Shown here: positions 26,002-37,351 of the stretch, one piece after another
Numbering within the stretch: the stretch's first letter is position 1
How the letters are laid out: every line of letters begins with the position of its first letter
Source: Pseudomonadota bacterium
Lineage (GTDB): Bacteria > Pseudomonadota > Alphaproteobacteria > Caulobacterales > Caulobacteraceae
Direction of reading: 5' to 3'
Assembly (NCBI GenBank): GCA_023451375.1
Contig: JAEXZS010000078.1
Span: 62,001 to 126,000 of the forward strand
Length of the DNA: 64,000 nucleotides
Translations under genes and position numbers: made by a program
The notes under the pieces: model-generated
What the model saw: the letters and a program-made list of their open reading frames with translations, nothing else
What the model was told of the DNA's origin: nothing
Databases searched by the model: none

Positions 26002-26747
26002 GTCCGCGCCTCGCCCAGGGCCTGCAGCCCGGCCCGTGAGGGGCACAGGTCGGCGATGACGCATCCGGGGCAGTTCGGCTTGCGCGCCGTGCAGGTGTAG
26101 CGCCCGTGCAGGATCAGCCAGTGGTGCGCCTTGGGCAGCCAGTCCTCGGGCACGACGCGGAACAACTGCGCCTCGACCTTGTCCGGCGTGGCGGCGTTGG
26201 CCAGCCCCAGCCGGTGCGAGACGCGGAAGACATGGGTGTCCACGGCGATGGCGGCCTCGATCCCCAACTCGTTCAGGACGACCGAGGCCGTCTTGCGCCC
26301 CACGCCGGGCAGGGCCTGCAGCCCCTCGCGCGTCAGTGGAATCTCGCCGCCGTGCTGCTCCAGCACCATGCGGCTGAGCGCGATGACGTTCTTCGCCTTG
26401 TTCCGGTAAAGGCCGATGGAGGCGATGTAGGGGATCAATCCTTCCTCGCCGAGCGCCAGCATCTTCTCCGGCGTGTCGGCGACCTTGAACAGCCGCTCCG
26501 TCGCCTTGTTGACCGAGACGTCGGTGGCCTGGGCCGACAGGGCCACCGCCACGACCAGGGTATAGGGATTGCTGAAGTTCAGCTCGGTCTTCGGGTCGGG
26601 CATGACGCCGCTGAGGCGCTCGAAGACGACCTCGACCCGGTCGGGATCGGGCGGCCAGCCCAGCACCGGGATGGCCGCGCCGGTCATCACCGCCGGGCGA
26701 CGCGGCGCGGGCTTGGCCTTATGCTTGGCTGGGGGCTTCCGGGCCAC
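25998..26747 (-). CDS. nth: Endonuclease III
   Basis: Nth is a base-excision repair DNA glycosylase/AP lyase for oxidised pyrimidines. The 249-residue protein has the helix-hairpin-helix LPGVGRKTASVVL with the catalytic Lys, VDTHVFRVSHRLGL with the catalytic Asp, and a [4Fe-4S] loop C-x6-C-x2-C-x5-C near the C-terminus (TCTARKPNCPGCVIADLC). It has an N-terminal extension of about 35 basic residues compared with E. coli. It follows argJ by three bases and closes the ppiC-argJ-nth operon. Confidence 0.96.
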   Translation of the reverse strand: MARKPPAKHKAKPAPRRPAVMTGAAIPVLGWPPDPDRVEVVFERLSGVMPDPKTELNFSNPYTLVVAVALSAQATDVSVNKATERLFKVADTPEKMLALGEEGLIPYIASIGLYRNKAKNVIALSRMVLEQHGGEIPLTREGLQALPGVGRKTASVVLNELGIEAAIAVDTHVFRVSHRLGLANAATPDKVEAQLFRVVPEDWLPKAHHWLILHGRYTCTARKPNCPGCVIADLCPSRAGLQALGEART

Positions 26748-26750
26748 GGC

Positions 26751-28148
26751 CTAGCTGCGGTAGTCGCCGTTGATCTCGATGTAGCCCTTGGTCAGGTCGC
26801 AGGTCCACACCGTCGCCGAGGCGCGGCCGGAGCCGACGTCGACGGTGATGTCGATCTCCGGCTGCTTCATATAGGCGCTCATCTTCGCCTCGTCGTAGGT
26901 CGGGGACGGGGCGCCGTCGATCGCCGCCTGGTGCGGGCCGAACTTGATCGCCAGCCGGTCGCGGTCCACCGGCTCCTCGGTCTTGCCGACCGCCATGACG
27001 ACCCGGCCCCAGTTGGCGTCCTCGCCGGCGATGGCGGTCTTGACCAGGGGACTGTCGGCGATCGACTTGGCCAGCTTGCGGGCCGAGGCGGGGCTGGCGG
27101 CGCCGTCCACCGTCACCTTCACGAACTTGGTCGCGCCCTCGCCGTCGCGGACCAGCTGGTGCGCCAGGTCCAGCATCACCTTGTCCAGCGCGGCCGAGAA
27201 GCTCTTCAGCCGTCGGTCCCCGACCCGGCCGATGCGCGGTGCGCCGCTGGTCCCCGTGGCGAACAGCAGGGCGGTGTCGTTGGTCGACGTGTCTCCATCC
27301 ACCGTCACGCTGTTGAAGGTGGTCCGCACGTGCAGCCCCAGCAGCGCCTGCAGCACGTTCGGATGAATGTCGGCGTCGGTGACGATGAAGGCCAGCATGG
27401 TGGCCATGTCCGGCGCGATCATGCCCGAGCCCTTGGCGACGCCGGCGATGCGGACCTTATAGCCCTCGATCTCGGCCTCGGCGTGGGAGCCCTTGGGGAA
27501 GGTGTCGGTCGTCATGATGCCCGCCGCGGCCCGCGCCCACTGATTCGAGGGATGGGCGTCGGCGTCCAGCCCCTGCTCGACCTCGTGCAATTTGGCTGCG
27601 ATCTTCTTGTCGTCCAGCACCACGCCGATCACGCCGGTCGAGGCCAGCATCACGTCGCGCTGGCGGCAGCCGAAGCGCTTGGCGACTTCCGACGCCGTGC
27701 GCCGGGCGGCGTCGGCGCCGGCCTTGCCGGTGAAGGCGTTGGCGCAGCCGGCGTTGACCACCAGGGCGCGCACGTCCTTGCCGCCGTCGGGGCCGGCCAG
27801 GTGCTTCTTGCACCAGTCGACGGGGGCCGAGCCGATCTTGTGGCGGGTGAAGACGCCGGCGCAGCTGGTTCCCCTGGCGAAGCGAAACACCACCAGGTCG
27901 TCGCGTTCGTGCTTGTAGAAGCCGGCGCGCGCGGTCGCGATCTCGACCCCGCCGACAGGCGCGATCGCGGGGAAGGGCACGGCCAGGGGCGAGATCGTCA
28001 GGCCCGGCTTGCCCGCCGGCGCGGGTTCGGCCGGCGTCGTCGCGCCGGGCGTGCGGGTGGCGCGCTTCAGCGCCGTGGCGAAGGGATCCAGCGCCTTCTC
28101 GAACGCCTGTTCGATCTTCTGGCCGGTCTTGGAAGGGGTCTTGGACAT
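26751..28148 (-). CDS. argJ: Bifunctional ornithine acetyltransferase / N-acetylglutamate synthase
   Basis: ArgJ recycles the acetyl group in arginine synthesis, transferring it from N-acetylornithine to glutamate. The 465-residue protein self-cleaves before the Thr in DMATMLAF, which becomes the N-terminus of the beta chain. TSCAGVFTRH, NAGCANAFTG and the C-terminal TKGYIEINGDYRS are typical. About 55 extra N-terminal residues, rich in Ala, Pro and Lys, precede the family core. It starts one base after the ppiC-like stop, so the two are coupled. Confidence 0.96.
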   Translation of the reverse strand: MSKTPSKTGQKIEQAFEKALDPFATALKRATRTPGATTPAEPAPAGKPGLTISPLAVPFPAIAPVGGVEIATARAGFYKHERDDLVVFRFARGTSCAGVFTRHKIGSAPVDWCKKHLAGPDGGKDVRALVVNAGCANAFTGKAGADAARRTASEVAKRFGCRQRDVMLASTGVIGVVLDDKKIAAKLHEVEQGLDADAHPSNQWARAAAGIMTTDTFPKGSHAEAEIEGYKVRIAGVAKGSGMIAPDMATMLAFIVTDADIHPNVLQALLGLHVRTTFNSVTVDGDTSTNDTALLFATGTSGAPRIGRVGDRRLKSFSAALDKVMLDLAHQLVRDGEGATKFVKVTVDGAASPASARKLAKSIADSPLVKTAIAGEDANWGRVVMAVGKTEEPVDRDRLAIKFGPHQAAIDGAPSPTYDEAKMSAYMKQPEIDITVDVGSGRASATVWTCDLTKGYIEINGDYRS

Positions 28149-28149
28149 G

Positions 28150-29052
28150 TCAGGCGGCCGGGGTCTGGAAGGCGGGCGTGGCCGCAGGGGGCGCGGCGGG
28201 CGTGTCGGGCAGCAGGACCTCCACTTCCGCCTTGCCGCGCAGTCGTTCGAGCAACTGCCGCACGCGTTCGTAGGTGAGGTAGCGGACGATCTGCGGCCGC
28301 GCCTGGTCGAGCGTGGGCGGGTTTTCCTTGCGCCGATCCTCGATCTTCAGCACCGCCCAGCCGCCTTCGGTCTGGAACGGGCCCACCACCGAACCGGCCG
28401 GCTTGTCGCGCAGGGCGTTGGCGTAGGCCTGGGGAAGGACGTCCAGCGTCGAATAGCCTAGATCGCCGCCTGAGAAGCGGGTCGCCTCGTCGGTCGAGCG
28501 CTCCATGGCCACCGCCTCGAAGCTGGCGCCCTGGCCCAATACGCCGACGACCGCATCCGCCTCCGGCTTGGTACGCGACAGGATCAGGCGCAGGCGATAC
28601 TCCTCCGAGGCGCCGGCCAGGCGGAGCTGCTCGTTGTACAGCCGTTGGACGTCCTCGTCGGTGATGGCCTCGTCGACTTCGCTCTCGACCAGCATGTCGC
28701 CGAGGATACGCTCGCGCGTCGCCTCCAGCCGACGCTGCGCCAGGGGCGCGGCGTCCAGCCTGCGACGCTCGGCCTCGCGCGCCAGAAGCTTGTGGTCGAT
28801 CACCTCGTCCAGCACGCGCCGGAACAGGTCGGAACTGGCGTCCAGCGGCTCGCTTTCGCCGATCAGGCCCTGCGCCACGGCTTCTCGTCTCACGTCGGAG
28901 GCCCAGATCGTCTGGTCCTGCACCCGCGCCACGGCCTGGTCGCCCTGTTCGGGCGGCCCGCCCTCGCCGCCGCGCGAGCAGGCGGACGCCGCGAGCGCGG
29001 CCGCGACGGTCAGGACGGAGAGAAGCTGGAACGGTCGCCGGGACAGGGGCAA
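28150..29052 (-). CDS. PpiC-type peptidyl-prolyl isomerase lipoprotein
   Basis: A 300-residue periplasmic chaperone-like protein: signal peptide with lipobox ASAC, a SurA-like helical N-domain (VLDEVIDHKLLAREAERR), then a parvulin domain (LRLILSRTK, GASFEAVAME, GGDLGYSTLDVLPQAYANAL, WAVLKIEDRR). No ATG or GTG precedes the signal peptide in this frame. I chose TTG at 29052, which has GGAG about eight bases upstream. It probably helps outer-membrane proteins fold. Confidence 0.85.
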   Translation of the reverse strand: MPLSRRPFQLLSVLTVAAALAASACSRGGEGGPPEQGDQAVARVQDQTIWASDVRREAVAQGLIGESEPLDASSDLFRRVLDEVIDHKLLAREAERRRLDAAPLAQRRLEATRERILGDMLVESEVDEAITDEDVQRLYNEQLRLAGASEEYRLRLILSRTKPEADAVVGVLGQGASFEAVAMERSTDEATRFSGGDLGYSTLDVLPQAYANALRDKPAGSVVGPFQTEGGWAVLKIEDRRKENPPTLDQARPQIVRYLTYERVRQLLERLRGKAEVEVLLPDTPAAPPAATPAFQTPAA

Positions 29053-29089
29053 GGGGGCGCTCCGTCGCTGGGCCGTGAAAGCCCTCGCG

Positions 29090-29117
29090 TTGACAGGGAT
29101 AAGGCCGGTGCTTAAGT
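29090..29117 (+). promoter_or_regulatory. Candidate housekeeping promoter for secA
   Basis: TTGACA (29090-29095) and TTAAGT (29112-29117) are 16 bases apart. The pair also fits the Caulobacter sigma-73 pattern TTGAC...GCTTAAGT. It lies about 175 bases upstream of secA and is divergent from ppiC. Confidence 0.45.
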
Positions 29118-29292
29118 CCCGCCTGCGCCCAAGTCGAGGGGTTTTGATCGTCTGCGCGGCCCTTCGCGCGCCCGCTGCGGCGCTTTCGGGGCCGCCATCG
29201 GTTCGGGCCCCTCTCGCGGCGTCCGTATCGCCGCCCCTCAACAGGGATTCCAGAGCCGCTCCTTCGACGCTCGACCGCCTATCGGACCCAAT

Positions 29293-32142
<2,850 letters not shown>

Positions 32143-32167
32143 GGCGGTTGATCAGTTAGGAAGAGGG

Positions 32168-33328
32168 ATGACCTACAAGTCCCTCTTCTCCCGCGCCCTC
32201 GCTCTCGCGCCGGGGCGTCTGCATTTCGCGGCGCACAGCCATCATCTGTGGCCGGATGCGAGCTTCGAGGCGCAGCAGCAGGCGTGGCTGGACGCCAACA
32301 TCCATGCCGACCGCAAGTGGGACCTCCTCTTCGAAGAGGTGATTCCGGAAGCCCAGGCCCATGTGGCCGGCGAACTGCACCTGCCGTCGCCGGACAGTGT
32401 GGTCTTCGCCTCCAACACCCACGACCTGCTGCTGCGGGTCTTCTCGGCCTTCGAGACGAAGCCGGTCCGCATCCTGTCGACGGATGGGGAGTTCCATTCC
32501 TTCCGCCGCCAGGCCGACCGCTGGCAGGAGGCGGGCGAGGCCGTGGTCACGCGGGTTCCGCTGGAGCCGTTCGACACCTTCGCCGATCGCTTCCTCGCGA
32601 CGGCGCGCGCTGGAGCCTACGACTGGATCGTGGTCAGCCAGGTCTTCTTCCGCACCGGCGGCCTGTTCGACCGCATCGCCGATCTGGCGGAACTGGCGCG
32701 GCCGGAGGGGCCGTGGGTCCTTGTCGACGGCTATCATGGCTTCATGGCCGCGCCGACCGACCTGTCGGCCGTGGCGGACCAGGTCTTCTACGTCGCGGGC
32801 GGCTACAAGTACGCCATGGCGGGGGAGGGGGCCTGCTTTCTGCACGCCCCGCAGGGCTTCGCGCCTCGGCCGGTCGTCACGGGCTGGTTCGCCGAGTTCG
32901 GGGATCTGTCCGGGCCGCCCGGCGGCGTTCAGTACCGCAGCGACGGTGGCCGCTTCTGGGGCGCGACCTTCGACGTCTCCGCCCTCTATCGTTTCAACGC
33001 CGCGCGGCGCGCGCTGGCGGAGGCGGGCCTGAACACCGCCGCGGTCGCCGACCACGCGCGCGGACTGGCGGCGGCGTTCGAGGCCGCGATCCGTTCTGGC
33101 CACGCCGGTCGGTTGGAAGACGCCCATGTCCTCAATCCCGTCCAGGGCGAGGCTCCCCGCGCGCGCTTCCTGGCCTTGCGTCATCCGGACGCCGCGACCT
33201 GGCGGGCGCGCCTGCTGGACGCCGGCGTCGTCAGCGACGTGCGCGACGATGTGATCCGTTTCGGCTTCGGGCTTTATCAGGACGAAGCCGACCTGGATCG
33301 TCTGATCCAGATCGCCCGGTTGCTTTAA
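32168..33328 (+). CDS. Kynureninase-like PLP-dependent enzyme (aminotransferase class V fold)
   Basis: A 386-residue class V aminotransferase-fold protein. The cofactor Lys is in VAGGYKYAM, and the pyridine-contact Asp in WVLVDGYHGF. The N-terminal segment HFAAHSHHLWPDA and the general plan resemble kynureninase and its relatives. If it is kynureninase, it would cut kynurenine to anthranilate and alanine, downstream of the TDO encoded at 7959. It lies 25 kb from kynA with no other pathway gene nearby, so the assignment is moderate. Confidence 0.7.
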   Translation: MTYKSLFSRALALAPGRLHFAAHSHHLWPDASFEAQQQAWLDANIHADRKWDLLFEEVIPEAQAHVAGELHLPSPDSVVFASNTHDLLLRVFSAFETKPVRILSTDGEFHSFRRQADRWQEAGEAVVTRVPLEPFDTFADRFLATARAGAYDWIVVSQVFFRTGGLFDRIADLAELARPEGPWVLVDGYHGFMAAPTDLSAVADQVFYVAGGYKYAMAGEGACFLHAPQGFAPRPVVTGWFAEFGDLSGPPGGVQYRSDGGRFWGATFDVSALYRFNAARRALAEAGLNTAAVADHARGLAAAFEAAIRSGHAGRLEDAHVLNPVQGEAPRARFLALRHPDAATWRARLLDAGVVSDVRDDVIRFGFGLYQDEADLDRLIQIARLL

Positions 33329-33398
33329 GGGAACGGCGCCTGTTGCGGATCGAAGGTGGCTCGCCACATTGGACGCATCGACAAACCGGGCCGAACCC

Positions 33399-34115
33399 AT
33401 GACCGATCTTTCCGACTTCCCGATCACCCGCCGTTGGCCGGCGCAGCATCCCGACCGGCTGCAGCTCTATTCGCTGAACACGCCCAATGGGGTGAAGGTC
33501 TCCATCATGCTGGAGGAGATCGGCCTGCCGTACGAGCCGCACTTCATCGACATCACGAAGAACGAGACCTGGGAGCCGGCGTTTCTGTCGCTGAACCCCA
33601 ACGGCAAGATCCCGGCGATCCTCGATCCCGACGGTCCGGGCGGCAAGCCGCTGGCCCTGTTCGAATCCGGCGCCATCCTGATCTACCTGGCGGAAAAGAC
33701 CGGCAAGCTGCTGCCGACCGACCCGGCCCTGCGGTATGAAGCGATCCAGTGGCTCATGTTCCAAATGGCCGCGATCGGGCCGATGTTCGGCCAGGTGGGC
33801 TTCTTCCACCGCTTCGCCGGCAAGGACTACGAGGACAAGCGCCCGCGCGACCGCTACGTGGCCGAGAGCCGGCGCCTGCTGGGGGTGCTGGAGGCCCGCC
33901 TCGCCAATGACGGGGGAGCGCCCCGGGACTGGATCATGGGCGACTATTCCATCGCCGACGTCGCCACGCTGGGCTGGGTGCGCAATCTGATCGGCTTCTA
34001 CGAGGCGGGCGAGCTGGTCGGCTTCGAGGATTTCCCGAATGTCGCCGCCTGGCTGGCGCGCGGCCTGGCCCGTCCGGCCGTCCAGCGCGGGCTGGAGATT
34101 CCGGCGCGGCCGTGA
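33399..34115 (+). CDS. Glutathione S-transferase (nu-class / YfcG-like)
   Basis: A 238-residue GST with a thioredoxin-like N-domain: LYSLNTPNGVKVSIMLEEIG, then NPNGKIPAI and LFESGAILIYLAEK, the glutathione-binding ESG-type motif. A helical C-domain follows. The TPNGVK stretch near the active site is typical of YfcG/YghU enzymes, which have disulfide-bond reductase activity. The ATG at 33399 is preferred to the TTG at 33369 because the family begins there. Confidence 0.88.
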   Translation: MTDLSDFPITRRWPAQHPDRLQLYSLNTPNGVKVSIMLEEIGLPYEPHFIDITKNETWEPAFLSLNPNGKIPAILDPDGPGGKPLALFESGAILIYLAEKTGKLLPTDPALRYEAIQWLMFQMAAIGPMFGQVGFFHRFAGKDYEDKRPRDRYVAESRRLLGVLEARLANDGGAPRDWIMGDYSIADVATLGWVRNLIGFYEAGELVGFEDFPNVAAWLARGLARPAVQRGLEIPARP

Positions 34116-34123
34116 CGCCTGCC

Positions 34124-34148
34124 TGAACCGTCGCCCGTCGGTCGCGTT
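34124..34148 (+). promoter_or_regulatory. Possible EcfG promoter before the DUF3597 gene
   Basis: TGAAC and CGTT are 16 bases apart, 32 bases before the DUF3597 start codon. The first element has one mismatch from GGAAC. The first element overlaps the gap just after the GST gene. Confidence 0.4.
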
Positions 34149-34180
34149 GTCTCGCCACCTCCAACCTAGGAACGCGACCG

Positions 34181-34585
34181 ATGGGCATCTTCTCTTCGAT
34201 CTGGAACAAGATCACGGGCCACAAGCCCAAGGCGGCGCCAAGGCCCGCGCCCACCCCGACGGCGCCCAGCGCGGCCCCGCCGACGCCCAGCGCCGGGCCG
34301 GTTCCGGCCGCAGCCCAGCCGCTGCCTCCGGTCGATGTCGAGGCGGTGCTCAGCGATCTGGCGGAATCGAAAGGCGGCGGCGGCAACTGGCGCACCTCGA
34401 TCGTCGACCTGCTGAAGCTTCTGGACCTGGACTCCAGCCTCTCCGCCCGCAAGGAACTGGCCGAGGAGCTGAATGTCCACGCCGGCGAACACGGCTCGGC
34501 CGAGCAGAACATGGCGCTGTCGAAGGCCGTTTGGCGGGAGCTGGCTGAAAACGGCGGCCAGGTTCCGGCCTCGCTGCGGGACTGA
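34181..34585 (+). CDS. DUF3597 family protein
   Basis: A 134-residue protein starting MGIFSSIWNKITGH, followed by a Pro/Ala-rich linker (about residues 18-50) and a helical domain with WRTSIVDLLKLLDLDSS and ARKELAEELN. This matches DUF3597, whose function is unknown. A possible EcfG promoter lies upstream, so it may belong to the stress regulon. It precedes a KTSC-domain gene by 11 bases. Confidence 0.88.
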   Translation: MGIFSSIWNKITGHKPKAAPRPAPTPTAPSAAPPTPSAGPVPAAAQPLPPVDVEAVLSDLAESKGGGGNWRTSIVDLLKLLDLDSSLSARKELAEELNVHAGEHGSAEQNMALSKAVWRELAENGGQVPASLRD

Positions 34586-34596
34586 CGGAGGGCGTC

Positions 34597-34803
34597 GTGC
34601 CCTCCAGCGTCATCCGGCGCTTCGACTATGACGCGCCTCGGCGCCGCCTCAGCGTGACCTTCACCTCGGGCGACCGCTACGACTATGAGGCGGTTCCGCC
34701 GGAGGTGGTGGACGGCCTGCGCGTCGCGTCGTCGAAGGGTCGCTTCTTCAGCGCGCGGATACGCGATCGCTTCGCCTTCGAGCGCCATCCTCGGCCGGAC
34801 TAG
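34597..34803 (+). CDS. KTSC domain protein
   Basis: A 68-residue protein starting at GTG with GGAG upstream. FDYDAPRRRLSVTFTSGDRYDYEAVPPEVVDGL and the SKGRFFSARIRDRF ending show the KTSC domain pattern, though the eponymous KTSC is changed to SKGRFF here. The domain is found alone or fused to RNA-related enzymes; its role is unknown. Its end overlaps the convergent transporter stop by four bases. Confidence 0.85.
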   Translation: MPSSVIRRFDYDAPRRRLSVTFTSGDRYDYEAVPPEVVDGLRVASSKGRFFSARIRDRFAFERHPRPD

Positions 34804-35990
34804 GCGCGCGGTCGGATCCAGCGCAAGGCGCCAAGCGCGGCGAAGCCGACCACCAGGCCCCAGAAGGCAGAGCCGATGCCGAAAAGGACGAGGCCCGATC
34901 CGGTGGCGGCGAAGGTCAGGACAGCGGCCTCGCGCTCGGCTGGCTTGGCCAGCATGGCCTGCAATGCGCCGGTCAGAGGCGCGATCAGGGCCAGCCCGGT
35001 GACGACGGCGAGCACCGCGGGCGGCATGGCGATGAACAGCCCCGCCAGCGGCGCGGCGAACAGGGCCACGACGATGTAGAAGCCGCCGTAGATCACGCCG
35101 ACGATCCAACGGCGCGCCGCGTCCGGGTGGGCCTCCGGCCCGGTGCAGAGTGCGGCGGTGATGGCCGCAAGGTTGACGCCGTGAGCCCCGAACGGCGCGG
35201 CGGCCACGCTGGTCAGGCCGGTGGCCAGGATCAGCCGGTTGGCGGGCGGCTGGTATCCCGCGGCTCTCAGAACCACCAACCCCGGCAGGTTCTGCGACGC
35301 CAGGCTCACCAGGAACAGCGGCAGGCCCAGGCTGGCGGCCACCCTCCAGTCGAAGGCGGGCGTCACCGGCGCCAGCGCGCCGAACAGCCCGGTGCTCGGC
35401 GGCAGAGCGATCTGGCCCCGCAGCGCCAGGACGGCGAAGGCGGCGACCAGCACGGCGGGCAGGGCCCAGGCCGGCCATATGCGGCGGGCGACGATGAAGA
35501 CACCCAGCAGGCCGATCGCCAGGCCCATCTCGTCCGGCGCGACCTGGAAGAGCCTGAGCACGAAGGGCAGCAGCACGCCCGCCAGCATGGCGGAGGCGAC
35601 CGAGGCCGGAATGCGCTGCGCCAGCCGCCCCAGAGCGGGCAGCAGGCCCGTCAGCACCATCAGCAGGCCCGCGACGACGAAGGCGCCGACGGCGTTGCTC
35701 CAGCCCAGCCCCAGGGGCGAGGCCGCCAGCAGCGCCGCGCCGGGCGTGGACCAGGCCAGGACCACGGGCATTCCGAACCGCCAGCTCATCACCGCGCCCG
35801 GCAGACCGACGCCCAGGCACAGGGCCGTGACCATGGACACGATCTGGGGCGGCGCGGCCCCGAACGCCTGACCCGCCTGCACCACCAGGGCCACCGTGCC
35901 GCCGAAACCGATGACGGTCGCCACCGCGGGCGCCGAGACGGCGGACGGCGTCAGCAGCGGCGGCGTGCGCGCCTGCTCGCGAGCGGGCAG
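34800..35990 (-). CDS. BenE-family transporter, probable CTG start
   Basis: A polytopic protein of the BenE benoate/H+ symporter family, with about 10-12 hydrophobic segments; ALVVQAGQAFGAAPPQ and SLASQNLPGLVVLRAAGY are typical. The first ATG/GTG/TTG is a GTG at 35924, which would cut off the start of the first membrane helix. The frame is open up to the fabI stop at 36000-36002. CTG at 35990 follows TAGGAG (stop plus Shine-Dalgarno) at proper spacing and gives 396 residues, the family norm. The substrate is uncertain, as no benzoate pathway is nearby. Confidence 0.8.
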   Translation of the reverse strand: MPAREQARTPPLLTPSAVSAPAVATVIGFGGTVALVVQAGQAFGAAPPQIVSMVTALCLGVGLPGAVMSWRFGMPVVLAWSTPGAALLAASPLGLGWSNAVGAFVVAGLLMVLTGLLPALGRLAQRIPASVASAMLAGVLLPFVLRLFQVAPDEMGLAIGLLGVFIVARRIWPAWALPAVLVAAFAVLALRGQIALPPSTGLFGALAPVTPAFDWRVAASLGLPLFLVSLASQNLPGLVVLRAAGYQPPANRLILATGLTSVAAAPFGAHGVNLAAITAALCTGPEAHPDAARRWIVGVIYGGFYIVVALFAAPLAGLFIAMPPAVLAVVTGLALIAPLTGALQAMLAKPAEREAAVLTFAATGSGLVLFGIGSAFWGLVVGFAALGALRWIRPRA

Positions 35991-35999
35991 GCCCGTCTC

Positions 36000-36818
36000 C
36001 TATTCGACGTCGTCCGGCAAGCCCACGGCGTGGAAGCCGGCGTCGACGTGGACCACCTCGCCCGTGGTCGAGCGGCCCAGGTCCGAGCACAGCCACAGGG
36101 CGGCGCCGGCGACGCCTTCCATCGAGGTCTCTTCCTTGATCAGCGAGAACTGCGCCGACTTGGAGTGCAGGCCGCGCCCGCCCGAGATGCCGGCCAGGCT
36201 AAGGGTGCGCATCGCGCCCGCCGAGATGGCGTTGACGCGGATGTTCTTCGGCCCCAGGTCGCGCGCGATGTAGCGGGTCGCCGCCTCCAGCGCGGCCTTG
36301 GCCACGCCCATGGTGTTGTAGTTGGGAATGACCCGCTCGGACCCCAGATAGGTCAGGGTGATCATCGAGCCGCCGTTGGGCATCAGCTTGGCCGAACGCT
36401 TGGCCACGTCGACGAAGCTGAAGGCCGAGATGTTCATGGCCAGCAGGAAGCTGTCGCGAGTGGTGTTGTCGACGAAGGAGCCCTTCAGCTCGTCCTTGTT
36501 GGCGAAGGCCACCGAGTGGACGACGAAGTCGATCGTGCCGAATTCCTTCTCCAGCTCCTCGAACGCCTTGTCCATGGAGGCGTCGTCGGTGACGTCGGCC
36601 TGGATCAGCAGCCTGGCGCCGACGCTTTCGGCCAGCGGACGCACGCGGCGCTCCAGGCTCTCGCCGAGATAGGTGAAGGCCAGCTCCGCGCCCTGCGCGG
36701 CCAGCTGCGAGGCGATGCCCCAGGCGATCGAACTGGAGTTGGCGACCCCCATGATCAGGCCCTTCTTGCCCTTCATGAGTTCGCCGGTCGGCATGTCCCA
36801 GCCTTCGGAAGCGGCCAT
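36000..36818 (-). CDS. fabI: Enoyl-[acyl-carrier-protein] reductase (NADH)
   Basis: FabI carries out the last step of each fatty acid elongation cycle. The 272-residue protein has the nucleotide-binding start KGLIMGVANSSSIAWG, SVAFANKDELKG, and the catalytic YNTMGVAK (Tyr-x6-Lys). ISAGAMRTLSLAGI and the substrate-loop region follow. About 15 extra residues precede the usual start; the ATG before MKGKKGL is an alternative. Its stop codon overlaps the ribosome-binding site of the BenE-like gene, so the two may be coupled. Confidence 0.96.
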   Translation of the reverse strand: MAASEGWDMPTGELMKGKKGLIMGVANSSSIAWGIASQLAAQGAELAFTYLGESLERRVRPLAESVGARLLIQADVTDDASMDKAFEELEKEFGTIDFVVHSVAFANKDELKGSFVDNTTRDSFLLAMNISAFSFVDVAKRSAKLMPNGGSMITLTYLGSERVIPNYNTMGVAKAALEAATRYIARDLGPKNIRVNAISAGAMRTLSLAGISGGRGLHSKSAQFSLIKEETSMEGVAGAALWLCSDLGRSTTGEVVHVDAGFHAVGLPDDVE

Positions 36819-36892
36819 GGTTCGTCTCCTGATGATTTGCGCGGAGGGTTAGCAGGGGGCGCGTCGAACCGGAACCCTCTAGCCTCCCGACC

Positions 36893-37351
36893 CTACAGAT
36901 AGGCGATCAGCCGGCCCAGCACCGCCACGCCTAACCAGGCCGCCAACGATCCCGCGGCGCACGCGCGTCCAAAGGGGCCGAGCGGGGCGCGCAGACGATG
37001 AAAGACGACGACGTTCAGGCCCGCCAGGAGGATGAGGACCATCTTGGCCAGGAAGACGGCCGAGCCCGCCAGCGCGGTGGCGTCGGCCGCGAACAGCACG
37101 ACGCCGCTGACGACCTGCAGTCCGAAGCCTGCGATGGCCAGAGGCGTCACCGCGCGAGACAAGACGTCGAGCGGCAGCGCGCGCGCATACCCCAGAAGAC
37201 GAAGGTCCAGCAGACCTATGCCGCCCAGCAGCAGCACCGCGCCCAGCACATGGACGACATTGGCCGCCGGATAGGCCAGGGCCGAGCCGCCGGCCCACGC
37301 CGCGAAGGGCGTGGCCGCGACCCAGGCGGCGAAACCGCCGAGCGCGGTCAG
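36893..37351 (-). CDS. DUF6644-like membrane protein, probable CTG start
   Basis: Direct reading of the minus strand shows the family-like start TALGGFAAWVAATPFAAWAG, then ALAYPAANVVHVLGAVLLLG and LLDLRLLGYARAL, about 152 residues with four membrane helices. The only ordinary start codon, GTG at 37249, would remove the first 34 residues, including the conserved W and H positions. A CTG at 37351 overlaps the upstream TGA as CTGA, like the ATGA overlaps elsewhere here. It pairs with the DUF6152 gene; function unknown. Confidence 0.72.
   Translation of the reverse strand: MTALGGFAAWVAATPFAAWAGGSALAYPAANVVHVLGAVLLLGGIGLLDLRLLGYARALPLDVLSRAVTPLAIAGFGLQVVSGVVLFAADATALAGSAVFLAKMVLILLAGLNVVVFHRLRAPLGPFGRACAAGSLAAWLGVAVLGRLIAYL

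Noticed and set aside
33330..33355. GGAAC-N16-CGAA before the GST gene as an EcfG promoter
   Set aside because: The second box has two mismatches (CGAA for CGTT), which is too weak without other support.
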